Source: an uncultured Acetatifactor sp.
GTDB lineage: Bacteria; Bacillota; Clostridia; Lachnospirales; Lachnospiraceae
Direction: 5' to 3'
NCBI RefSeq assembly: GCF_910585425.1
Contig: NZ_CAJUCP010000002.1
Coordinates: forward strand, 106,886-170,885
DNA length: 64,000 nt
Below, piece by piece: positions 17,916 through 26,393 of this stretch (the first letter of the stretch is position 1; each line of letters starts with the position of its first letter). The notes below the pieces were generated by a model. The model saw only the letters and a list, made by a program, of their open reading frames with translations, made no database searches and was not told where the DNA came from. A program made the translations under genes and the position numbers.

Positions 17916-18524
17916 TTACAGCTCCAATCCCCGGAAGAAGTTCAGCACCCCGTCCTCCACAGCCAGATGGTCTGTCCGCTCCCTGTCCATCTCGTAGAAA
18001 TACTTCCCGGTGCCCAGGCTCACGGACAGGCTGTCCAGCGGGAACCCCTTCTGCCGCACCCCCGCATAGGGCACTGCAGTGATCAGGAACACCTCGCTGG
18101 CTGTGCTGTCGTCCATGGCCTCATAGATATGCTCCCTGTCCATCACCAGGCACACCCCATGGCGGTATCTCGCCCGCAGATTCCCATACTTTTTCGCCAG
18201 CCCGCCGTAATACGCCAGCATTTCCTGATCCGTCAGGTACTTCCCGCCCACAGTCCGCACGTGGATGCCCGGCTGGAGCTCCTGGGGCAGATCTTCAAAA
18301 TACAGTCCCGAATCACAGGAAAACACAGGAACCTGGTAAAAATCATAGTAGCACAGGGCCTTCTGCCTGGCGTTCTCCAGGGGGGTGCTCCCGTCCTCGG
18401 AAGGGTTGGGCGCTTCCCTGTCCATGTCGGCCAGCCCCAATATCTCAAAATCCAGCTCCGCCAGCCTGCGGCGCATGGCGTTCAGCTTGGCCTGGTTGCC
18501 TGTTCCAAACAATATCTTTTTCAT
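17916..18524 (-). CDS. RdgB/HAM1-like non-canonical purine NTP pyrophosphatase
   Basis: A 202-residue protein. GTGNQAKL near the N-terminus matches the nucleotide-binding loop of the ITPase/HAM1 family, and the catalytic aspartate is in FSCDSGLYFEDLP. Such enzymes remove dITP/XTP from the nucleotide pool. It differs from standard RdgB: the usual HEGYGFDP-like block is not obvious, and it carries RQKGFPLDSLSV instead. It is therefore probably a divergent subgroup. Confidence 0.82.
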   Translation of the reverse strand: MKKILFGTGNQAKLNAMRRRLAELDFEILGLADMDREAPNPSEDGSTPLENARQKALCYYDFYQVPVFSCDSGLYFEDLPQELQPGIHVRTVGGKYLTDQEMLAYYGGLAKKYGNLRARYRHGVCLVMDREHIYEAMDDSTASEVFLITAVPYAGVRQKGFPLDSLSVSLGTGKYFYEMDRERTDHLAVEDGVLNFFRGLEL

Positions 18525-18593
18525 AGCATGTTCCTTCCATATACCTCAAATGTCCAACTCCCTGCGGCGCACGGCATTCAGTCTAGTACCCCA

Positions 18594-18636
18594 GTGCATG
18601 AATCCTTGCGCAATCAATACTCGGGAATTCATGCAC
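18594..18636. repeat. 10-bp inverted repeat between two minus-strand genes
   Basis: GTGCATGAAT (18594-18603) and ATTCATGCAC (18627-18636) are perfect reverse complements separated by 23 bp. They lie between the NamZ-like stop (18688) and the RdgB-like start (18524). No T-run follows, so this may be an operator or a remnant repeat rather than a terminator. Confidence 0.5.
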
Positions 18637-18687
18637 CGGTGTACCGGCCGGGTCAGAGCTCAGCTTCCGCCTGCAGGCGCAGGCCAA

Positions 18688-19836
18688 TCACCCATAGATG
18701 CGGAAGGCCTCCGTCTCCTTCTCGAACCGTCCGCTCTGCTCCCTCCATTCCTCCAGCAGCTCTTCCAGGGTAAGGGTCCCATAGAGGTAATCGTCTATCC
18801 GCCTGCTTCCGGCCAGGTAATGGAGATGCTTGTTCCCCTGGCCCTGGTCGTTCAAGGTGAACTGCTCCGGGTAGAGCCGCACCACCTGGCGCATGAGCTT
18901 AAGCGCCGTGGGGATGAAGTCCAGGGTCTTGTCCAGCGGCGCGAACTCCAGGCCAAAGCACACCTCCCCGGCGTACTCCCGCTCCACCGGCACAAAGGCC
19001 CGCTGCCTGAAGATAACCTTGTCTTCCCTCACCTCATCCTTCATCTCCCGGTACAGCTCCTCCATCTTCACATAGGGCGCGCCGTACATCTGGAAAGGCT
19101 TGGAGCTGCCCCTTCCGGCGCTCAGGGAGGAGCCCTCCAGGAAGCAGCCGCCGCAGTAACAGATGGTGCTGTGGAAATCCACCAAAGCCGGGGAAGGGAT
19201 GTTCCAGAGCAGCCCGGTATCGCTAAAATAAGTATCCCTGGTATACTGTTCCATGGGAATCACCCGGTAGTCCAGCTCCAGTCCCCTGTGCGCCAGGAAA
19301 TAGCGCCCCACCTCCCCGCAGGTCAGGCCGTAGCGCACCGGCAGCCCGTAGTCCCCGATGAAGGAGGCGAATTCCGGCAGGATGGTCCCGCCGCTGACGA
19401 TCCGGTTCCCCAGAGGATTCGGGCGGTCCAGCACCACGAAGGGGATGCCTGCCCCGGCCGCGGCCTCCATGCAGTAGGTCATGGTGTAGATATATGTGTA
19501 ATACCGTAATCCCACATCCTGGATATCATACACAAGGATGTCTATGTCCGCCAGCTCCTCGACTTCCGGCCGCAGATGGTTCCCGTACAGGGAATGGATG
19601 GGAATCTGATATTTGGGGTAGACATCGTTTCCCACCTCTTTCCCCGCGCCCTCCCCGAACATGCCGTGTTCCGGCGTGAACAGCTTCCCAATCCGCAGCC
19701 CCCTGTCCATGAACAGGTCCACGTTCACCCTCCAGAGGGAATCCACCCCGGAATAGTTCGTGATCAGCCCGATGCGCTTCCCCCTGAAAATCCCTTCGAA
19801 TTCCTCCAGCCGATCCAATCCCAGTACCGTCCTCAT
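18688..19836 (-). CDS. DUF1343/NamZ-like exo-beta-N-acetylmuramidase
   Basis: A 382-residue protein. It contains the family motifs GLITNYSGVD, FTPEHGMFGE, DIQDVGLRYYTYIYTM and DRPNPLG, which define DUF1343, now glycoside hydrolase family 171 (NamZ). NamZ removes terminal MurNAc from peptidoglycan fragments during wall recycling. There is no signal peptide in the chosen frame. The start at 19836 is preceded by AGGCAGGGGCGG; an upstream extension to 19890 is open but unsupported. Confidence 0.88.
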   Translation of the reverse strand: MRTVLGLDRLEEFEGIFRGKRIGLITNYSGVDSLWRVNVDLFMDRGLRIGKLFTPEHGMFGEGAGKEVGNDVYPKYQIPIHSLYGNHLRPEVEELADIDILVYDIQDVGLRYYTYIYTMTYCMEAAAGAGIPFVVLDRPNPLGNRIVSGGTILPEFASFIGDYGLPVRYGLTCGEVGRYFLAHRGLELDYRVIPMEQYTRDTYFSDTGLLWNIPSPALVDFHSTICYCGGCFLEGSSLSAGRGSSKPFQMYGAPYVKMEELYREMKDEVREDKVIFRQRAFVPVEREYAGEVCFGLEFAPLDKTLDFIPTALKLMRQVVRLYPEQFTLNDQGQGNKHLHYLAGSRRIDDYLYGTLTLEELLEEWREQSGRFEKETEAFRIYG

Positions 19837-20044
19837 ATCCGCCCCTGCCTTTCCTGGCCTGTAAGGCCATGCGCAATGCATTTCCAGCATCTTCCAGCCA
19901 TCTTATTGTACCATACAATCCGCGTATCGGGAACCTGGTTTTGCCCCGGCGCGAATGCCGTTTTGCGGGATTGCCGTTTCTATGGCGGCATGGTATACTA
20001 TGGTATGTTATTCGGAAAAAGATGCACAAAGGAAGAGAATTGAT

Positions 20045-21421
20045 ATGACATACGTTTTGACAGATCTGGTCTGGCTGTTTTTCATCTACTCCTTCGCGGG
20101 CTGGTGCGTGGAGGTGTGCTTCGCCGCGTTCAGCCGCAGGAAGTTCGTGAACCGGGGCTTCGTGAACAGCCCCTACTGCACCATATACGGCTTCAGCGCG
20201 GTGCTCTTCGCGGTGTTCCTGCCGGAGCTTGTGGGCAGCCTGTTCTTCCTCTTTCTGGGGGGCCTGCTGCTGGCCTCCATTGTGGAATACACCACGGGCA
20301 TGCTCATGGAGAAGATTTTCCGCAGGAAATTGTGGGATTATTCTGAAATCAAGTACAATTTGGGCGGCTATGTCTGCCTCCGGTATTCCCTGCTGTGGGG
20401 GCTGCTGGCCGTGGCCACCATGCGCTTCCTGAACCCGGTGCTGTGCGGTCTGCTGCGGGGCATCCCCCGGCCTGTGACTTTGGTGGCGCAGTGGACTGCC
20501 GCAGGGCTTCTGGCGGCGGATTTCGTCACCACCTCCATGGCAGTCCTGGGCATGAAGGTCACAGCGAAGCGCCTGTCCCAGCTCTCCGAGGGCATGCAGC
20601 AGACCTCCAGGCTCCTGGAGAACCGCCTCACCGCCGGGGTGCAGAAGCGGATGCAGCGCTCCTTTCCCTCCATCAATCCGGAGGACATCGCGGCGGACAT
20701 CCGGGCGAAATCGGAGCGGGCCAAGGCAGGGCACGCGGTGTTCGCGGAAGGGTGCTGCTTCTATAAGCTGACAGCGCTGTTCTTCATCGGGGCGTTCCTG
20801 GGGGATCTGACGGAGACTGTCTTCTGCCTCCTGACCACCGGGGTGCTCATGAGCCGCAGCAGCGTGGTGTACGGGCCTTTCAGCATCGTCTGGGGCCTGG
20901 GCTGCGCGCTGCTGACCCTGTTCCTCTACCGGTATCGGAACAGGAGCGACAGGCACATCTTCCTGGCGGGCACGCTGCTGGGGGGCGCTTACGAGTATGT
21001 CTGCAGCGTGTTCACGGAGCTGGTCTTCGGCACGGTATTCTGGGACTACAGCGGCTTCGCCTTTAACCTGGGCGGGCGCATCAACCTGCTTTATTGCTTT
21101 TTCTGGGGGATTGCGGCTGTGGTGTGGCTGAAGATGATCTATCCGAAGCTGTCGGATCTGATAGAGAGGCTGCCGGTGCGGGCGGGGAAGATTCTGTGCA
21201 ACTGCCTGATTGTGTTCATGGTCTTGAATATGGCCGTCTCCTCCCTGGCGCTGGCAAGGTATACGCAGCGGCATACGGACGGCGCCGGGAAAGAAACGGC
21301 AGAAAGCGCCTCCGCCGATGACAGGGCCCAGGATGATGATCCGCTGGCCGCCTTTTTGGACGAGCATTTCCCGGATGAGCGGATGGAACGGATCTATCCC
21401 AATGCGAAGCTGGTGGAGTGA
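20045..21421 (+). CDS. Putative ABC-transporter type IV / CmpB-like membrane protein with duplicated domain
   Basis: A 458-residue membrane protein made of two similar halves. The first half has IYSFAGWCVEVCFAAFSRRK and LWDYSEIKYNLGGYVCLRYS; the second has FWDYSGFAFNLGGRINLLYC. This matches PF06541-type proteins, which usually have one such unit, so the protein looks like a tandem duplication. The start at 20045 follows AGGAAGAG; an in-frame upstream extension has no ribosome binding site. Function is unknown, and the ABC label of the family is not experimentally supported here. Confidence 0.85.
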   Translation: MTYVLTDLVWLFFIYSFAGWCVEVCFAAFSRRKFVNRGFVNSPYCTIYGFSAVLFAVFLPELVGSLFFLFLGGLLLASIVEYTTGMLMEKIFRRKLWDYSEIKYNLGGYVCLRYSLLWGLLAVATMRFLNPVLCGLLRGIPRPVTLVAQWTAAGLLAADFVTTSMAVLGMKVTAKRLSQLSEGMQQTSRLLENRLTAGVQKRMQRSFPSINPEDIAADIRAKSERAKAGHAVFAEGCCFYKLTALFFIGAFLGDLTETVFCLLTTGVLMSRSSVVYGPFSIVWGLGCALLTLFLYRYRNRSDRHIFLAGTLLGGAYEYVCSVFTELVFGTVFWDYSGFAFNLGGRINLLYCFFWGIAAVVWLKMIYPKLSDLIERLPVRAGKILCNCLIVFMVLNMAVSSLALARYTQRHTDGAGKETAESASADDRAQDDDPLAAFLDEHFPDERMERIYPNAKLVE

Positions 21422-21469
21422 GCGGGAGGCAGCGCAGCCTCCTGCCCATTTTGCGCAACTGTCATGGCA

Positions 21470-21874
21470 TCAGCCCCTCTCGAGGAATTCGGCCGGTGCC
21501 ATGATTTCAGGATGTTCCAAACCGGATTCCAAAAAATCCTTATCGCCAGTCACAAGGATATCTGCCTTTGCCATAAGCGCTGCACGTAAAATCGGGCGGT
21601 CCTTTACATCCCTAATCTGGGATTCCGATACATCTTCATCCACTGGAACCGGCACCAATTCCAGTGTCAGCAGTGCGGTTGAGAGAAATCTGTCCAATGC
21701 GGCAAGTCGCATCGGAAATTTCTTATTGAATACCCGCTTCATTTCGTCTACATTCTGCTCACAGATTAGACCGTGGTTAGGATAGGAAGCAGCTTTTACA
21801 TAAGCCTGATAGGGCACGCCGCTGGCGCTTAACGCTGCAGATATGAGGACATTTGTATCAATCAGGACCCTCAT
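21470..21874 (-). CDS. PIN-domain toxin of a type II toxin-antitoxin pair
   Basis: A 134-residue PIN-fold protein. The acidic residues of the nuclease site are visible: MRVLIDTNVLISA (first Asp), a central Glu in ICEQNVDEMKRVF, and VTGDKDFLES (C-terminal Asp). It overlaps the antitoxin stop by 4 bp (ATGA), so translation is coupled. PIN toxins of this type are ribonucleases of tRNA, rRNA or mRNA. Confidence 0.9.
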   Translation of the reverse strand: MRVLIDTNVLISAALSASGVPYQAYVKAASYPNHGLICEQNVDEMKRVFNKKFPMRLAALDRFLSTALLTLELVPVPVDEDVSESQIRDVKDRPILRAALMAKADILVTGDKDFLESGLEHPEIMAPAEFLERG

Positions 21875-22146
21875 AGATTTTCGTCCTCATTCCTTAATTC
21901 TTTCACAAGCGCCATGACATCGTCATCAGACATAAGACCGGCACGTTCCGCCTCTCCCACCATTTCACTTTGGAGCATCTGCATGGCATAGACGGCTGAG
22001 TTCACAATGCGGACAGTACCTCCTTCCACAATAAAAGAAATTCGGTCTCCGCTTGTTACGCCAAGCACCTTACGGATATCCTTCGGAATGGTGACCTGGC
22101 CTTTTGCCATCACCTTTGCGTTGTCAACAAAAGCGTGTGCGTACAT
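21871..22146 (-). CDS. AbrB/MazE-type antitoxin
   Basis: A 91-residue protein with an N-terminal swapped-hairpin AbrB domain (AKGQVTIPKDIRKVLGV, then GDRISFIVEGGTV). The C-terminal tail is acidic, as expected for the toxin-binding part. The start follows AGGAGG. It precedes the PIN toxin in a bicistronic operon and probably binds the palindrome at 22202-22223 as autoregulator. Confidence 0.92.
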   Translation of the reverse strand: MYAHAFVDNAKVMAKGQVTIPKDIRKVLGVTSGDRISFIVEGGTVRIVNSAVYAMQMLQSEMVGEAERAGLMSDDDVMALVKELRNEDENL

Positions 22147-22201
22147 ATCTTTCGCCTCCTGTCTTTTTGGATAACCATCCTTCCATCATTACATGACACG
22201 G

Positions 22202-22253
22202 AAAGTAGGGATTTCCCTACTTTTATTATATGCGGCTGTCATGAAAAAATCAA
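22202..22253 (-). promoter_or_regulatory. Promoter and palindromic operator of the AbrB/PIN operon
   Basis: On the minus strand TTGATT (22248-22253) and TATAAT (22225-22230) are 17 bp apart. Immediately downstream lies a 10-bp perfect palindrome, AAAGTAGGGA (22202-22211) with its complement at 22214-22223, so the transcription start falls inside it. This is the expected place for an antitoxin operator. Confidence 0.8.
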
Positions 22254-22290
22254 ATAAAATTGCTGAATGAAATTTGTTTTTCGGACGCCC

Positions 22291-23172
22291 TCACCGACAG
22301 CAGATTTCCCCATACATCTCCGGCCGCCTGTCCCGGAACAGCCCCCAGCTGAAACGCATCTCTTCTATGGCATCCAGGTCGAAGGTATGCATGATCGCCT
22401 TCTCCCGGTCCCTGCCCGCGTCCTCCAGGATCTCCCCTGTCTCGTCCGTGATGAAGGAGGAGCCGTAGAAGGTCAGGGCAGAGGACTGGCCGTTATTCTC
22501 CTTTGAGGGCGCCACGGTCTCCTGCCCGATGCGGTTAGCCGCAACTACCGGCACCACATTGGCCGCGGCGTGGCCCTGCATGCAGCGCCGCCAGTGGGGC
22601 ATGCTGTCGCACTCTATGATGGGCTCGGAGCCGATGGCCGTGGGATAGAGCAGGATCTGCGCCCCCATCAGGGCCATGCACCGGGCCGCCTCCGGGAACC
22701 ACTGGTCCCAGCAGATGCCCAGGCCGATTTTGCCGTAGGCAGTGTCCCAGACCTGGAAGCCCGTATTCCCCGGGGTGAAGTAGAATTTCTCCTGATAGAA
22801 ATGGTCGTCGGGGATATGGGTCTTGCGGTATACGCCCTTCAGCTCCCCGTCCGCGTCGATCATGGCCACGGAATTGTAGGTCACGTTCCCCGCCCGCTCG
22901 AAGAAGCTCACCGGCAGCACCACCTTCAGCTCTGCGGCCACCTGGCGCAGCCGGCACACCGCCGGATTCTCCCACACCGTCATGGCCAGCCTGTAGGAAT
23001 CATAATTCCGCTCCTGGCAGAAATACCATGTTTCGAAAAGCTCCGGCAGCAAAATCACCTGGGCCCCGTCCCCGGCTGCCTGCCGTATCCATCCTTCCGC
23101 CGCCGCCAGATTCTCCTCCCTGGAGCGGTTGCAGTACATCTGCACTGCCGCCACCGTCAACTCCTGTCCCAT
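22291..23172 (-). CDS. aguB: N-carbamoylputrescine amidase
   Basis: A 293-residue nitrilase-superfamily enzyme. The Glu-Lys-Cys triad is visible at E44 (LLPELFETWYF), K117 (YRKTHIPDD) and C154 (GICWDQWFPEAAR). These flanking sequences are typical of AguB. The enzyme converts N-carbamoylputrescine to putrescine, CO2 and ammonia. It lies downstream of aguA on the same strand, separated by a 318-bp stretch of repeats. Together with SpeA at 44003-45466 the pair completes arginine to putrescine. Confidence 0.95.
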   Translation of the reverse strand: MGQELTVAAVQMYCNRSREENLAAAEGWIRQAAGDGAQVILLPELFETWYFCQERNYDSYRLAMTVWENPAVCRLRQVAAELKVVLPVSFFERAGNVTYNSVAMIDADGELKGVYRKTHIPDDHFYQEKFYFTPGNTGFQVWDTAYGKIGLGICWDQWFPEAARCMALMGAQILLYPTAIGSEPIIECDSMPHWRRCMQGHAAANVVPVVAANRIGQETVAPSKENNGQSSALTFYGSSFITDETGEILEDAGRDREKAIMHTFDLDAIEEMRFSWGLFRDRRPEMYGEICCR

Positions 23173-23284
23173 ACATCCTCCACCTTTCTATCAAAATGCA
23201 AATACCTCAATATATCCGCCAACCCTTCCAACATACCATCCCCAGCAGCAGCACAACCAGCCGACAAACCGTCGCAATCTGGAA

Positions 23285-23416
23285 GAATGCCCTCACAAAG
23301 CGAGCCTTGTTCGCTTGGGCATTCTGACCTGTGAAACTGGCTCGCAAAGCGAACTTGTTCGCAAGCGAGTCGTATTTGCAAGCGAGTCGTATTCGCAAGC
23401 GAACCTTGTTCGCTTT
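23285..23416. repeat. Cluster of direct and inverted GCGA-rich repeats between aguA and aguB
   Basis: GAATGCCC (23285-23292) pairs with GGGCATTC (23317-23324). AAAGCGAAC (23346-23354) pairs with GTTCGCTTT (23408-23416). Inside the second palindrome a 17-bp unit is repeated directly at 23361-23377 and 23378-23394, with a partial third copy after it. The whole 318-bp aguA-aguB gap shows no coding signal. It could be a transcribed structured spacer or a repetitive element. Confidence 0.7.
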
Positions 23417-23490
23417 GAGAGCCTGGAAGTTCCTGGCGGACGTCCTAAAGAGGTGGGCTATGCCCTCTCTTGGCCCCCTAGAACTTCTTC

Positions 23491-24585
23491 TCACACCGGC
23501 ACCTGCTGGGTGATGCAGTGGATGTTCCCGCCCCCGATCAGGATATCCCGGGCGTAGATCTGCACCACCTCCCTGTCCGGAAACAGCCCCTGCAGGATCT
23601 CCTTCGCCGCCTGGTCGGCAGGATCCCCGAAGCCCGGCATCACGATGCTGCCGTTGGCGATGTAGAAGTTCACATAGGAGGCCGCCAGCCGCTCCCCCGC
23701 CGTCCTGGCGGGCTGGTCCCGGCAGGCGTCCAGCCCCCGGCACTCCTCCTCCGTGATGGTCACGGGCTTCGGCAGGGGCAGCTTGTGCACTCTGATTCTC
23801 CTGCCCTTCGCGTCCAGGGCCTGCTCCAGGTAATCCAGGCAGGCCCTGGACATGGCGTACTGCACGTCCGTCCGATCCTCCGTCCAGGCCAGCACCACCT
23901 CCCCCGGCGCGGTGAAGGCGCAGATGTTGTCCACATGCTCGTTGGTCTCGTCGTTGTAGATGCCCCGGGGCAGCCAGAGGATCTTCGATACGTTCAGATA
24001 CGCCCGCAGCACCTCCTCGATCTCTTCCCTGGAAAGCGCCGGATTCCGCCCCCCGCTCAACAGGCAGCTCTCCGTCACCATGCAGGTCCCCTCCCCGTCC
24101 ACATGGATGGAGCCGCCCTCCAGGATGAAGTCCCGCTTGCAGTACACGTCCTTCTCCAGCAGGTCGCAGAGCTTCCGCGCCATCTGGTCGTCCTTGTCCC
24201 AGGGGAAGTACAGGCCGTCGTGGAGGCCGCCCCAGGCGTTGAAGCCCCAGTCTATGCCCCTTATGACACCCGTGTCGTTTTTTACAAAGGTAGGCGCGTA
24301 GTCCCTGGCCCAGGCGTCATTGCTGGACATCTCCACCACCCGGATATGGGCGGGGAGCAGGGCTCTGGCATTGTCGTACTGGGCCCCGCTGGCGCAGACC
24401 GTCACCTGCTCCGACCTGGCGATGGCCTCGGCCACCTCCGCGAAGGCCCTTCTGGCCGCATATCCGCCGTACTGCCAGGAGTCCGCCCTCTCCGGGAATA
24501 TCAGGATGCAGCCCTGATGGGGCTCGAACTCCGCGGGCATCCGGAAGCCGTCCGCGGACGGAGTGGAAGCTTTGATGATTTCCAT
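23491..24585 (-). CDS. aguA: Agmatine deiminase
   Basis: A 364-residue enzyme of the guanidino-modifying superfamily. Motifs: FEPHQGCILIFPERADSW near the N-terminus, SNDAWARDYAPTF, ILEGGSIHVDGEGT, NEHVDNICAF, and the catalytic cysteine C357 in GGGNIHCITQQ close to the C-terminus. It hydrolyses agmatine to N-carbamoylputrescine plus ammonia. The start follows GGAGAGGG. aguB lies downstream and nspC upstream on the same strand. Confidence 0.97.
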   Translation of the reverse strand: MEIIKASTPSADGFRMPAEFEPHQGCILIFPERADSWQYGGYAARRAFAEVAEAIARSEQVTVCASGAQYDNARALLPAHIRVVEMSSNDAWARDYAPTFVKNDTGVIRGIDWGFNAWGGLHDGLYFPWDKDDQMARKLCDLLEKDVYCKRDFILEGGSIHVDGEGTCMVTESCLLSGGRNPALSREEIEEVLRAYLNVSKILWLPRGIYNDETNEHVDNICAFTAPGEVVLAWTEDRTDVQYAMSRACLDYLEQALDAKGRRIRVHKLPLPKPVTITEEECRGLDACRDQPARTAGERLAASYVNFYIANGSIVMPGFGDPADQAAKEILQGLFPDREVVQIYARDILIGGGNIHCITQQVPV

Positions 24586-24643
24586 GAATTAACCCTCTCC
24601 GGAAAAAAATTCCTTAATTTTTTTACCTATATTTTTTATAATT

Positions 24644-24856
24644 CCTTAAGTCCAAGGTCAAACTTTAGACACATTTTCAGGGTATGATAGAGACATAAAC
24701 AAAGGAGCTGTTGAATTTTGATAAACAATGGTCAGGGTTCTGTCAGCTTCGACTAATAGCAATACCGCGCAAGCGGTTTTACTATAAAACCTTTCCCTTT
24801 CATGTTTTCTTTTATATTTTACTCCCTTAAAGGATCCGGGATGCCGGGTCCTTTTT
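24644..24856 (+). ncRNA. Candidate small RNA, copy 1 of a tandem pair
   Basis: The element begins with a 37-bp block (24644-24680) that recurs in copy 2 with four differences. It contains the mini-hairpin CCGC-GCAA-GCGG (24765-24776) with a GNRA-type loop, then a C/U-rich single-stranded stretch (CCTTTCCCTTTCATG). It ends in a terminator: AGGATCCGG / CCGGGTCCT (24831-24852) followed by T5. Compared with copy 2 it has about 50 extra bases in the middle. No good ORF is present. The upstream block probably includes the promoter; I could not fix its boxes. Confidence 0.55.
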
Positions 24857-24925
24857 GTGTCGCAAAAAAACGCCCGCCCCTGCCCCCCAACGCCGAAAAG
24901 CGCTTTTCGCTCACAGTTTATAAAT

Positions 24926-25088
24926 CCTTAAGCCCATGGTCAAACTTTGAACACATTTTCAGCCTACAATGGATAATAAAGGAAACAACAATACCGCGTA
25001 GGCGGTTTCACCATAGATAACCTTTCCCTTTCATGTTTTCTTTATATTATTTCACTCCTTGAAAGAGCCTGGGGCACCGGGCTCTTTT
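24926..25088 (+). ncRNA. Candidate small RNA, copy 2 of a tandem pair
   Basis: It has the same architecture as copy 1. The 37-bp block is at 24926-24962, the hairpin CCGC-GTAG-GCGG at 24994-25005, and the same pyrimidine-rich stretch follows. The terminator AGAGCCTGG / CCGGGCTCT (25064-25085) is followed by TTTT. The stem sequence differs from copy 1 but the 9-bp length, 4-base loop and G-U pair position are kept, which argues for conserved RNA structure. Confidence 0.55.
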
Positions 25089-25130
25089 GATGTCATGGAA
25101 AACATGGAAAGATTTCCCCCTGCCGCTCCG

Positions 25131-26318
25131 CTATGACAGCCTCTCTCTGAAATCCTGGTAGCCGAACTCCTTCACGATGGCGCATTCCCCGTTTTTCCTG
25201 CGCAGGGCAATGGCCGGCAGGGGCATCCCGTTGAAGGTGTTGTTCTTCACCATGGAATAAATCGCCATGTCCTGGAATACCAGCCTGTCCCCCTCCTTCA
25301 AGGGCCTGTCGAAGGAATAGTCCCCGATGATGTCCCCGGCCAGGCAGGTGGGCCCGCCCAGGCGGTAAGTGCAGGCCTTCTCCCCCGGCTCCCCGCTTCC
25401 CCGCAGCGGCGGCCTGTAGGGCATCTCCAGCACGTCCGGCATGTGGCAGGCCGCGGAGGTGTCCAGGATGGCTATGTCAATTCCGTTATGGAGGGTTTCC
25501 AGCACCTCCGCAATCAGAAATCCGGCGTTCAGCGCCACCGCCTCCCCGGGCTCCAGGTACACCGTCAGCCCGTATCTGTCCTGCATCCTCCCGATGCAGC
25601 GCTCCAGCCTGGGTATATCATAGCCCGGCCGGGTGATATGATGGCCGCCGCCGAAATTGATCCATCTCATGCCGGCCAGGTATCTGCCGAACTTCTCCTC
25701 CACCGCCTCCAGGGTGGCCTCCAGGGCATCGGCGTCCTGCTCGCAGAGGGTGTGGAAATGCAGGCCGTCCAGAAGCTGTAAGGAAGCACGATGCAGCCCG
25801 GCCTCAAAGGCTTCCAGGGTCACCCCCAGCCGGGAGCCCGGGGCGCAGGGGTCATAGATGGCGTGCCCCTCCTGGGTGGAGCGCTCCGGATTGATGCGCA
25901 GCCCCATGCTCTTCCCCGCCGCCTTTGCCCCGGGGCCGAACCGCTCCGCCTGCTTCCAGGAATTGAAGACGATGTGGTCGCAGCAGCGCAGGATTTCCCG
26001 GAATTCCGCCTCTTTATATGCGGGTGAAAAAATATGGTTCTCCACCTTCCTGCCCCGGGCCCTAAGGGGCTTAGCCATCTCCTCGGCGCAGAGCCTGGCC
26101 TCGTACAGGCCGCTGGCCGTGGCGCCGCAAAGGTACTCCCCAATCAGGGGATACAGGGCGTACATGGAAAAGGCCTTCTGGGCCAGCAGGATCCTGGCTC
26201 CTGTCCGGTCCATGACGCCCTTCAGTATCTTCAGGTTTTCTTCTATCAGAGCCTCGTCCACCACGTAGCAGGGCGTGGGCAAAAGCCGCCCCATGTCCGC
26301 CCATTCCGCTTCTGTCAT
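25131..26318 (-). CDS. nspC: Carboxynorspermidine decarboxylase
   Basis: A 395-residue alanine-racemase-fold PLP enzyme. The N-terminus LPTPCYVVDEALIEENLKIL and the PLP lysine in ILLAQKAFSMYALYP are typical of NspC. The C-terminal active-site block is GGPTCLAGDIIGDYSFDRPL. It decarboxylates carboxy(nor)spermidine to (nor)spermidine. The start at 26318 follows AGGAGG. Its partner dehydrogenase is encoded 16 kb away at 41396-42655. Confidence 0.95.
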   Translation of the reverse strand: MTEAEWADMGRLLPTPCYVVDEALIEENLKILKGVMDRTGARILLAQKAFSMYALYPLIGEYLCGATASGLYEARLCAEEMAKPLRARGRKVENHIFSPAYKEAEFREILRCCDHIVFNSWKQAERFGPGAKAAGKSMGLRINPERSTQEGHAIYDPCAPGSRLGVTLEAFEAGLHRASLQLLDGLHFHTLCEQDADALEATLEAVEEKFGRYLAGMRWINFGGGHHITRPGYDIPRLERCIGRMQDRYGLTVYLEPGEAVALNAGFLIAEVLETLHNGIDIAILDTSAACHMPDVLEMPYRPPLRGSGEPGEKACTYRLGGPTCLAGDIIGDYSFDRPLKEGDRLVFQDMAIYSMVKNNTFNGMPLPAIALRRKNGECAIVKEFGYQDFRERLS

Positions 26319-26393
26319 TTTCTGTCCTCCTGATGCGCGCAATCCATAAACCCCTTTTTGCGAAGCCTTTGCGGTGCGGGATTGTCTGCGCCG

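Noticed and set aside
24802..25020. 72-codon plus-strand frame over the small RNA pair
   Set aside because: It runs through the terminator of copy 1 and the start of copy 2; composition follows the repeats, not codon use.
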